Origin: Elysia chlorotica
Taxonomy: Eukaryota > Mollusca > Gastropoda > Plakobranchidae
Reading direction: 5' to 3'
Assembly (NCBI GenBank): GCA_003991915.1
Contig: RQTK01000917.1
Coordinates: 44,003-108,002, forward strand
DNA length: 64,000 bases
Below the pieces are notes generated by a model. It had not been told where the DNA came from. It ran no database searches and worked only from the letters and a program-made list of their open reading frames with translations. The translations under genes and the position numbers were made by a program. Positions 12,661 through 24,400 of the stretch are shown here, piece after piece (position 1 is the stretch's first letter; every line of letters begins with the position of its first letter).

Positions 12661-13715
12661 CGAGATTACTACTGCCGCGGTCTTCCTTCGTTAGCGGGCC
12701 TGAGTGCTGACGTTGCGGTGTTACTTCTCAAAGGAATTTGATTCTTAGTTCTTTGGTGGGCATGCGCCAGCCGAACGTGTACACTGTTTGGAATAATCTA
12801 TGGGCTTTGTGCATGATTTATGTTTCACAAAAGGTTTGTAGTAGATTAATAGTGCGTAATACAACGGAGTGTTTGGAGAAGGCGGTGTCCCAACAACATT
12901 GGCTTAATGACAAACTGGCAATGTCATCAACATAGAACTCTCTCGTTCGTTATCAAATTCATGTTTAGACCACTAACTAATTGGAAAGTAGAAAATAGTC
13001 AAATCTGTCAAATTATTAAAATGTAATGTACGATCTTTCCAATATATTAAATGGTGGGAATGTAACAGTTAAAGTAATGATGGGTTTATGACTTGTATTA
13101 ATTTAATAAACATAACGAAAACGAAGGAAAGGTAACTGTGTTTTTTTCCATTTCACAAGTGGTTAGTATCGACTTCATCGAGTTATTGTTTCAAGTTAAC
13201 ATTAAAAAAAATGTGCACACGCATTATGTTGAATGTAGGCCTATCTTGTTTGTTTGTTGCTGTTATTTGTGTTTAATTTGTTTTGTTGTGAGATTTTTTT
13301 CTTCTTCTTTGTTTTGTTTGGAGGCTTGGGTTCAAAAATGTTATTACATTATGGTTACTTGGAGACTTTTTTTCCTCAGTCAATGTTGGATATTTTACTA
13401 ATCTAAATCAACATTTTCATCTTCTCTTTTCCCCCAAATAATTCCATAATATTTATCTAAACCCATTACTGATTCGCATAACTATAACCAGAAGGTCGAG
13501 CTACTAGATCCAACGTAAATTATTGTTCCTGTCAGTTTCACACAACTCATTATCGATACAGTCCATGATGCCTAATCAACACCAACAATCCTTTCCTGGC
13601 TACTTCCAAAATATCAACACACCAAAGACAGTCTGCCATGCTTTAGACTTTAAATCTCACGAAAATATTTTACTCCAATACAATAAAGGAAGGGATTAAA
13701 TCTCTAAATCTATCT
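12661..13715. other. Non-coding DNA upstream of Raptor
   Basis: AT-rich, with no repeats or exons I can recognise. Confidence 0.55.
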
Positions 13716-14465
13716 TTAATCGCGAGATAGAAGCTTTCTAGATATTAAATCTAGACTCTATGTGATACTGTCTGGAATGAAAGAATGGACTTGACTTGAT
13801 TTTGAAGTCTGCTGGCCTTCATCTCATTGCTCATACAATCAATCATTTTGTGTAAGTTCGATCTAGACTCTAGATTTATTTTGATTTTATAGACAGATCT
13901 AGATCTAGGTCTAGACTACCTATTAGTATTTGGAATTGAGTTCTAGCCATCATGTTAAATGAAATGAATTAGGCACTAAGAGTGTAGAGCCATACCTATT
14001 TGCTTTCACAGTTTTTGAGTTTCATTACTTCAGCAATTTGGCCTACATTCTACTATCTCAGAACCATTCAAGGTTGTAATGTTGCCTAATCTTAGCTAAT
14101 TAGCAAAAATTATGGGATTCTAAGTCTCATTTTTTCTTAGGAAACGAACACCTTCAACATTTGGAACTTTAACTATTCTAGTTCACAGCTGGTATTTAAA
14201 CTAGATTTATATATCTACTATTGAAAAATTCTAGCTAGACTAAGACAGACCTAGAGTAAGAGTTAAAAGAGTATCTAGGCCTAGATCTAGATCTAGAGAT
14301 ACATTCTAGTTTAAATCCTAGATTCTAGATCTAGATCTAAGAATTTAGAAAATGTTATACATTCTAAACTTGAAAATAAGGAATTTATGTCGTCATTCAT
14401 AGCAATATTGCAATATATATGCCTAGGTTCAAATTTATTATCTAGATTGCCTCTGGCTTAGTCTA
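13716..14465. promoter_or_regulatory. CTAGATCTAG-rich block upstream of Raptor
   Basis: This block is unusually dense in overlapping CTAGA and TCTAGATCTAGA palindromes, for example near 13895-13917, 14272-14300 and 14325-14341. A similar block lies upstream of the tetraspanin gene at 46838-47130. The function is unknown; placement before both genes suggests promoter-proximal or 5' UTR sequence, but a simple-sequence expansion is equally possible. Confidence 0.45.
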
Positions 14466-15281
14466 GATACATGTGCTATGTAGACCTACGCACTACAGTG
14501 GAAGCTGAATTCAAATTGATTGGGGATCATGACTTGAAACCTTACTTGTAAGTATTATGAAGATTTGGATTGCTGCACATTGCACTTGCAGAAGGAGTAC
14601 AGCTGAAACACACAAAAAATGTGGAGAAATTATTAACATTAATATATAATAAATATCTGCTTTCAAACCTTTGAAAAATGACAGTCCTACGGTTTACAGT
14701 TTCCTTTTGACTTGTAATATTTTTTTTTCTTTCTATAGCATTAGCAACCTTCTTCCCACCCCTTTTCTTCTAAATGCATGTCTAGAGCATCAATAGGCGT
14801 TGAATGCTGCTTGACAGATTATAACACTTTTGTAATGCATAAATGGTGTCGTTTTTGGAATTATGAGAATCAAACCAGAACGGTCTTGAATTATGACTTT
14901 GAGTCTGATTCTAACAAATTATAGAGCCAAAGAGGGGGAAAAAAGGAAAACCCATCCTCTTGCAAAATTTGGTGTTATATCATATCTGAAATTTGAATAA
15001 TCAGACTTTGTTTTTGTTTCTTTAGGTTTCCACTGTATGAAATATTATAATAGAAATGCTGTAAATGATGGCAATTGTTTTTATTTCACATTGAATATAA
15101 TTATATCACATATATATTCAAACATTTGAAGACAAAAACACTATTTACAGTGCTATAGCACAAAGTGTATACAATAAATAGTACTCCCGTTTCCCCTCTA
15201 GAGCCTTTTGAGGGGTCTATTTAAAGCAAAAAGTACTAATACTATGTAGATCATAATATTAATTCCTTTTTGTCTCTCCAG

Positions 15282-15425
15282 AATGACACAACTTTGGATG
15301 TGGCTTCCAAGCTTCAAGCTCAATTTTTAAGACGTCCCTGCGGCCTGTAGATGTCGTAGTTTAAATTTAATGTTTTTAAAGAAAGAAAAGACTTTTCAGT
15401 ATCATTTAATTTAAGCAAGTTCACA
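15282..15425 (+). other. Candidate 5' UTR part of Raptor exon 1
   Basis: A good acceptor (TTTTTGTCTCTCCAG, ending 15281) lies 144 bases before the start codon, so the first coding exon may really be the second exon with a spliced leader upstream. In the start-codon frame a TAG at 15357-15359 closes the frame upstream. No upstream noncoding exon or core promoter could be recognised. Inference only. Confidence 0.4.
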
Positions 15426-18400
15426 ATGACCACAAAGAATCATATTGTGGTGATCGACCCTGATGATCTTTTTGATGACATAGAGGGCGAGCCTGTGGAT
15501 TCACACCTCCCTCTGGTGTGTAACAATGCTCGTCATCAGGGAAAAATTGAGGGCTCCGACACTTGTCTGCAGTGCTGGAGGATGAAAGAAAGGGTAAGTA
15601 CATATAAAAAATTTGAAAAATTTGGAGCTAAATAGACTTTGCATCATAGACCATTTTATTTTGAAAAGTGAGCTGCTTTATACATTATTGTTGAAAGTTT
15701 AAAAAAGAATTATACATTCATTATGGTGTACTTTCAAGAGGTTGAATGTTACCAACTTAAGAATAAAAGTCTTACTAGAGTGTTCAAAATAGAAATGTGA
15801 TTGTGGGTTTACTTAAATCGTATAGTATTGTAATTTAAAAATGATAAAGTCGTGAAATTCTTAGAGGACTTTTTCAACAAGGACAAATAGCTTTACGATT
15901 ATATTTCTCCGGTTTCCAACATGATTTTGTATTATAATCTGCTAATTTTTTTGTGTCAGCTACAGAAATGTTTCAGTGACTCCTGTTCCAACTTTTCAGA
16001 TGAAAACTGTCAGTGTTGCATTGGTGCTGTGTCTCAATGTTGGAGTAGACCCCCCAGATGTTGTCAAAATATCACCATGTGCACGTATGGAGTGTTGGAT
16101 AGGTAAGTTTGCGGTTACAAAGATGACTTTAGCGGTTATCATTATTGGTTTGAATTTTTTTTTTTGTCGTTTAGATTATTTCATACCAAGGCTCCGCCAA
16201 CCACTACTCTGGAAAACATGATCATAATCTGCTTTTAAGATTTTGGAAATAAAACATTTTTCTTTATATATATTCTGTTCTCTCTAGCATCACACATTTT
16301 TGTAGCAATTAAATAACATTTAAGTTACACCACATGCATAGGAAGTAAATTTTTTGTTTTTTCTTAGTGTCCAAAATTGTGCTGTATCTATTTTGAATTT
16401 TGCTCTACACATTCCTTCAGATCCCCATACAATGAGTCCCCAAAAGGCGCTAGAGTCAATTGGATTAAACTTGCAAAAACAATATGAGAGATGGCAACCC
16501 CGTGCACGTTACCGTCAATCACTGGATCCTACTGTGGATGAAGTTAAAAAACTATGCACATCATTAAGACGCAATGCTAAGGTAAAACATATAGATTACT
16601 TAAACAAATTGAGTTTATACTTAATATTTAGTTACATTATTTCTTTTTCAATTGTCTTAATTATTGCTTTGATCTTTTCCTGTCTACTGTTGAAATAATT
16701 GCTATGCACTTATACATTTTGGAATGTATATTATGTCTTAATGAAATTTTAGATATATCACCAAACGGCATAGACAAAGCAAACTTTGTATCTGATGTGA
16801 AAAGGTTCAAGTTATTCTAGTGGTCTATTCCTGCAGGAATCCTGATGATGATAAAAATAAATCTATGTTTTTATAATCCATGTCAACTCTCCATTTGTAC
16901 GTAGTTTATCTGTTTTGTCTCCCTTTGCAGAAAAGTTTGTGTTTTTCCATAAATTGTCTTTCTTTTTACCTAATATTTTTCTCAAACTTTCTATTTTCTC
17001 ATGAATACAATTTGTTATCTCTTTGCATTCTCTGTGGTATATTTTTCATTAATTGACCAATTTCAGAAATATGTTTGATACTCCAATAAAAACTTGATAT
17101 CACGGCATCAGAGGTACATTTTGGAGATAATTTAGTTTAATATAAATAGGCAGTGTACTTCAAATGTTTATTAATATGCCAGCTCTGTTTCTTTAGATCA
17201 TGTGCACCTAACAGAATGAAATTACCTTAGAAATAAGTAAAGTGTTTTTTCTAATATGCTACCTTTTGTCTGTCTCCCAGGAGGAAAGAGTACTGTTTCA
17301 TTATATTGGACATGGCGTTCCAAAACCGACAGCAAATGGTGAAATTTGGGTGTTCAACAAGGTTAGTGCAGATGTCCACATTTGACTGTTGCAGCGTAGG
17401 TGAACTTTTTATCTTAAATTAAATTGTTCAAGTGCAATAAAATATTTTGGAGCCAATATATAAAGTAATAATTTGTGAAGCTCTGCCCATAGCCATACTT
17501 ACAAGTTTATGATTGAATTCTTTTTTTCTCCTTCCCAACTTGTTTATGATTGAATTCTTTTTTTCTCCTTCCCAACTTGTTTATGATTGAATTCTTTTTT
17601 TCTTCTTCCCAGACGTACACTCAATACATTCCTCTCTCACTCTATGACCTTCAAATTTGGATGGGCAGTCCGTCCATCTATGTGTTTGACTGTTCCAATG
17701 CCGGAATCATCATTGACTTGTTCAAAACATTTACTGTGCAAAGAGAACAAGAGGCAGCTGTGAGTAGAGCAATACGTAAAGCTTCCAGTTGTAGAAAGAT
17801 ACAATTCTTTCATTTGTCTTTTACCCCCATTTGTGCAAGTTAAATAGGTATTGTGATGTTTGAGCGAAGGAAGAGAAATTTAAGTGCTTTATTTCTAAAG
17901 ATATTTGCTGTGTATCATTTGTTTATTTTTGCTGGCAGATTGGTACAAACTCGATTTTACATGCACATATGGATAACAATTGGGAATCTAACAAGTAGAA
18001 ATTTTTATTGATGCAACCATCAATGAATTTAGATTTAGGTACAATTAGACCAACATTCTCTTAGTCAAACTTGTATTTATGCTGTAGATTTAATCGGCCA
18101 TAATGGACAATCTGTGGTATGGTGGTTGAGTTGGATATTTATGAATTTATCTTCATAATAGTGGATTATTTTAAAGACTTAAGGTCTGAGGCTGAAAGAA
18201 ATGGAATCAAGCTCTTTAATTGTTTCATGAAAATGATGAAATTCTTATGATAACAATCTTGTCAGTATTAACCTTTTAACATTGCAAGATTTAAGGCCTT
18301 TTCCCTATTTGGGAGAATTTTCAAGAAAAAATTACAAAAGGCAGACACTTCCCTTGCTATATATTTGTTTCAAAATGGAAGGTGTGCAGATCAATACAAA

Positions 18401-21400
18401 TAGGTGCTAGCGCAAGAGTGCATCAATGCGCACAGCATGTGTGCGGCATGAAGGGAAAAATATATTTTAAAATTTTGTCGTTTTTGTTTTGTATTTCACA
18501 GAACGCGGGGGGTTTGAACCCTGAGCAGAGCGTCCCGTCAAGTTTAAAGAACAGCATTCTCCTGGCTGCCTGTGGGGCCACAGAGCACTTGCCCATGAAC
18601 CCAGATCTTCCAGCCGATCTGTTTACCTCGTGTTTGACAACGCCCATCAAAGTAGCATTAAGATGGTGAGAGAATCAACCATGTTATCTACAGATTATTA
18701 TTTTTTTTTTTTTAAATGTACTTAAATTCTCTTGACTATAAAAATTAGATTCCTGCATAATATAAGATTTATATTCTGTTGTTATAGATATTGATTTGAC
18801 ATCTGCATTTTATGTATTCTTCTGTATTGATTTGACATCTGCATTTTATGTATTCTTCTGTAAACTCATTTGATGTAAAAGCTTTTATTTAAAATATATC
18901 TCCTGAATACATTGTTGTTCTAATTTTTTTTTTAATGCATAAGCAATTAAAATGCAGTGCAAACCACATGATTCATCATTCATAACTAAGAGAATCATGT
19001 CAGAGAGACTGTAAAATTTGTATAAATTCAAAGAGCAAAAATTATGTAATTCTAGTGCTAAGCCGACTTCCTCTTTTTCTTTTTTAGATTTCTTCTCTTA
19101 AAACTTTAAATTTTTCATAGCCGATTGATATACTTAGGTCATACATTGCTGTGACACTTTTTTGTGTGGATTTACAGGTATGTGCTCCAGAACCGAAGTT
19201 TGGTTCCAGGTTTAACAATGGAGATGGTGGACAAGTGAGTTTTTTTGTTGCCTCATATGATATCTTGTTCAATTTTATTTTTTCATTCGCACTGCATTGA
19301 TAAAAGTTTGGGGTCCTGAAAACTGGGTGAGCCGGCTTAGAATTTAAGACTTGATGAATACAAATTTGGGTGGTTTGGGGAAGACGGCTGTCTCAAATAC
19401 ACTCCCTAAGTCACTCTGAAGAGGCAAGGTTTAAAGAAAAAAAATGTCCTTGTTCAAAGTTCTAATAATATCATGATATTAAAATCCATTTCTTTTTTGT
19501 TTTCATGACCTTTCGAGTGTTAGCTTGCATTTTATCCACCAGTAGCTTCTACTGTTTTTATCATAAGATGCATGCTATCACTAGTATCAGTCTTTGTTTT
19601 TGTGATAAATCGAGATAAAAATTTCCTGCAGAGTAATGAAAGATATTGTTATCCCTACTACCTTCTTCGCTAGAATCCCAGGACAGTTGAATGATAGACG
19701 GACAATGTTAGGAGAATTGAATTGGATTTTCACAGCCATTACGGATACAATTGCATGGAATTCATTACCCAGAGGTAAAAATTAGTGAGAGTCATGCTTT
19801 TTTAAATTGATAAACCTCTTCTGTGCCTATGACTTAGAAATTTTGTAGGCCTAGCTATGACATGAAAACAAAAATCTTTTTAAGGGAACATATCCATTCC
19901 AAAGCTTGTTTCAGTCTCTTCTTTATTCACCTGCCTTGATAAAATTATCAATTTTGAAAGTAAAAAATGCACCAAGGATCATCTGTTCTTGTGCGTTGAT
20001 CATTTCTCTACCTATACCTGAGCATGCCTTTTGGAAAAATATCCATTTACCTTCATAGATCTAAATCAATCAAAGTGATTCAGGCAAAAGGGTTGGATCT
20101 AGATAAGATAATGGTAAAGGACCAGAATGATAAGGTTTTTTGTTTGTTTTTTTTTTTAAATATTGATGTCATTTATGTTTTTTTGTGTGCAATCAATTGT
20201 GTTGATAGATATTTTACAATGTACAGATTTATGAACCAAGTAAGGGTAAATGAACTGACATTAAAAAATGTTTAATTTATATGATTTACAAAAGCATTTC
20301 TTTTTGGGTATCATCTAGAATTGTTCCAGAAATTGTTTCGTCAAGACTTGCTGGTCGCTAGCTTGTTCAGGAATTTCCTATTGGCTGAGAGAATAATGAG
20401 GTCCTATAACTGCATACCCATCTCAAATCCAAAACTGCCTCCCACACATCAGCATCCAATGTGGTGAGCATGGCAAACGTTTCTTAATCTTATGATTAAA
20501 GAGGGCTGACAATAATATTGAAGGAACTTTCCAAAAAAAAGGCAAATGTATTAGTCTCCATGAAGTCATCCATACATATTCTTGTTTTTTGTTTTTGTTT
20601 TTTTCTTTTGTTTTCCAGGTTATTTTTACCTAAATTATCTTTTATAGAAAGCAAAAATTGCTTTTCTCTGCAATATTCAGTATATTAGTGAATCACAGTC
20701 ATTTATATGATGTTTAATAAAAATCAATATTAACCTTTTCTACTGTCTTTAAAAATGTATAACGACAAATCCTAACTTCAGCTTGTGAACGATTTTGTCA
20801 TCACCTTCTACTGTTAGAACTTACTGGAAATACATTTAAATAGTGGAAGAGAATCAATAGAAATGCTTAAATTCATGTACATTTTGCATATGAATGTTCA
20901 GATATAACAAATGTTAACTTGTTGTGTGTCAGGCATGCGTGGGATCTGGCCCTCGACCTGTGTCTGCAGCAGCTGACGGTGAAGCCCATCTCGGAGAACA
21001 TGAGCTTCACCAACAGTCCTTTCTTTGCCGAGCAGTTGACAGCATTCAGCGTATGGCTCGACTATGGGTCAAAGTCTCGGAGACCGCCCGAGCAGTTACC
21101 CATCGTTTTGCAGGTTAGGCTGATCTCTAATTGTATACCACATGGCTGGATGATTGGAGAAAGCCTCTTTTGGAGTTGGCAGGGGAAGCTGAGTGTTATT
21201 TCTCTGTTGGATAAACAAAAAAGTTATCAAAACCAGGTGCTGTCATGTTTTAATAGTAACTGGTGTAAAAGAACAAAACAACTTTCTGGGCCTCTCTGTT
21301 TACAAACTATCTTTTATTATTTGAAGGAATGTGTGATATTTTTTTTCATAAAGAAATTAATAAGGTAAAGAGAAAGGTTTTAACTTTTAAAGGCTGCTTT

Positions 21401-24400
21401 ACCATTCTCAAAACGTATGAAAACTGATAAACAAATGTGTTTATCATGCTATCTCAAGGCAGAAAAACAGTTGAGGTAAACTGTGACCTCAGGTTATAGC
21501 AATGAATTCCAAAGAGGTATAAATGGCTAGCACATAAATGCAACCATCTCTCAAGCCTATGGTGTTTCAGTGTGGTTCTCAATGGTCACAGAATTTGTGA
21601 TCCTCGAAGTACTGGGGAATATCATCCTCAAAGCTCTTCTCTATCTGGACAGAAATGTGCATCATTTTGTTTGTCTTTTATTATACGACATGGATGACTT
21701 GCTTTTATATGATTTTGACCTACACATCAAATTGCTTATACTCTAGTCTACTTATAGATTGGTTTTGCTCTATTTGAATTCATCCAGTCATGTTTCATAT
21801 AACCAATTATTGTACCTCTTCCCTCAATTTTTGTTCCAGGTTCTGCTTAGTCAAGTGCACCGAGTGCGTGCTCTTGACCTGCTTGGAAAATTTCTGGATC
21901 TAGGACCTTGGGCTGTAAATTTGGTAAGCAAATATCAAATATCATCACATTTAGATGCTATATTATTACAAATTCATAGAAAACGTCCAGTCGTTCTTCT
22001 TTAAAGGAGCTAACATAACTTGCAGTATGTGTAGAAATTGTTTCAATCAAACTTGTTTCATTATTCATTTTTACTGTTTCTGCAGCTAAACCTTTGTCAA
22101 ATAGGAAAAATAGCAAGACTGATATGTATTTCTAATTCCGTTTCAGGCACTCTCAGTCGGTATCTTCCCTTATGTTTTGAAACTGCTTCAGAGCACAGCG
22201 AAGGAACTGAAGCCGCTTTTGGTCTTCATTTGGGCAAAAATTTTGGCTGTTGATCCTGTAAGTTGCTTTGCTTTATTTATTTTTATTATTTTTTAAACAG
22301 ATAACCGCTTTTGGTCTTGTGATATTCCCTTTTTTTCTGTGTTTTTTTTTTTCATAGCATCTAGGTTTAATAAATTTTCTAGTATTTTTGTGACATTTGT
22401 AATTGATTTTCTGTTATTGATTATGTTTTGTTTTTGTATGCTCATAGGTTTTGATTGTGACAAATGTTCTTTCACATTACTTTCAGTCTTGCCAAGCTGA
22501 CCTTGTGAAAGACAGCGGACACAAGTACATTCTGAATGTTCTATCCGACACCTCAATGGCAGTAAGAGATTTTTTTTATTTAATGTTTTGGTGTTAAATT
22601 TATAGAACAGTCTACTTAAAACCGAACTTGGTTTGCACATTAATATTATTAAAGTTTCCATAGGTGTAGTTTTAATAATTCAAAGTGATTTAGTTATCAG
22701 ATTGTTGGGCAGACTCTCTTAAATACTTAAGATTCACAGCAATATATTCGCAGTTTTAAAATTATGTCACCTCAGCTATGTAATGGCCCGTTTATATAAA
22801 TCTTTAATGTAAAAGATGATGTATTTTTGTTTGTGTGTGCATGATTTAAAAGCATAAAAAGATACAGATTGATCTCTAATTGTTGTATTTCCAGGCAGAG
22901 CATCGAACAATGGCAGCGTTTGTTATGGCTATCATCATGAATAACTACGCTCCGGGCAGGGTATGTACTCAATAATCTCTCTCAACTGAAAGAACAAACC
23001 TTTGAAATGGTGAAACTGATTATTGGCACCATATCTCCTTTTTTAATATTAAATTTTCGCCTAGTGATATACTTGTATGCCACACAGCTCAGTTTGTAAA
23101 TTACTATGAATAAGTTAATCATGAGATTTTAAGAAGAACATCTGTTTATATCACAAGCCTCTTAACATCAGCATTATGTCTTAATAGTTGTGGTCTCAAA
23201 CAATGAGAAATATGTGAGCCAATCAAGGTGAATCAGGCACAAGTTGGAAATTTGACTTTTTTTGTCATTTATAGTGTTAAGCAGATTCAATGCAGTTTAA
23301 GAGGTTGAAAAAAAATGTAACTATCAAACCTGAGATAACTCTTTTTATTTGAATATGGAAAGGGTCAATATAGGGTGTTTCTTGTTTAGAGGACTCTTGC
23401 TCAAAACTTGTCCCAGCGACTTGTGCCTTATTCACCCTGGTTGCCTCACCTATTTATTGGCAATAATAGATGGTATATCTGATCTGCAAAATGAAGTATA
23501 ATTTGTTTTGTTTTTCCTGCGTCGACAGGAAGCAGCTCTGAAGGATAACACTATATCAGCCTGTCTGGAGCAGCTCAATGATCCAGACGCCCACCTGCGC
23601 CAGTGGCTCATATTGTGTTTGGCAAAGGTAGTGCACAACAGAAAAAACAGATCTAAATATTTTCATTCTTTTAGTAGAAATACATATTTTTTGCTCTCTA
23701 CATTTCTTATAGTTATCTTGCTACTGAGTGGTTTTGGTAACAAAAATAGGTTTTGAAAGATGTGGGCTTTTTCCTTTTTAATTTTCAAAAAATGTTATTT
23801 TTATCTATCAGGTTTAAAGGGCAACTATAGTGGTCTATTTACTTCCATCAATATTTAAAACAATTTAAGGAACTTAGATGCCTTAATCAATTGGGAAAAA
23901 CTGTAGGTTCCATCTTTTCTTCCTTCAGTTTTATTTGGTATAGACCAGTAATGGTCCTCTGGCTCCAACACCAAGAAATATGTATTAACAAAATTTACCA
24001 TTACCTCATTCAGTGCCAATCGGCGGTACATTGTCAATTTATGTTTCCACTGTTGGATCAATCAATGATACATCGTTGATATAGAAACTCATTGTTTGTT
24101 TCGCTTGGCACAAACAAGAAAAACCTAGTGGCACTGAATAGGTCAAGAATTTAATGCTCTCATTCACTTTTATTTAATAAAGTGTTCATAATTCGTGTAT
24201 CTTTTGGAGTTGTGAGGTTTGTTTATGTGTAGCTTGTTTACACTTATTCAACTGGCGGTACATGGTACTGATAGAAACCTTGCATTACTTCCCCTCCCAG
24301 GTGTGGACGAACTTCGACAACGCTCGCTGGTGTGGTGTGCGCGACCGAGCTCATGAAAAGCTCTCCAAGCTCCTCTCTGACCCTGAACCAGAGGTGAGCC

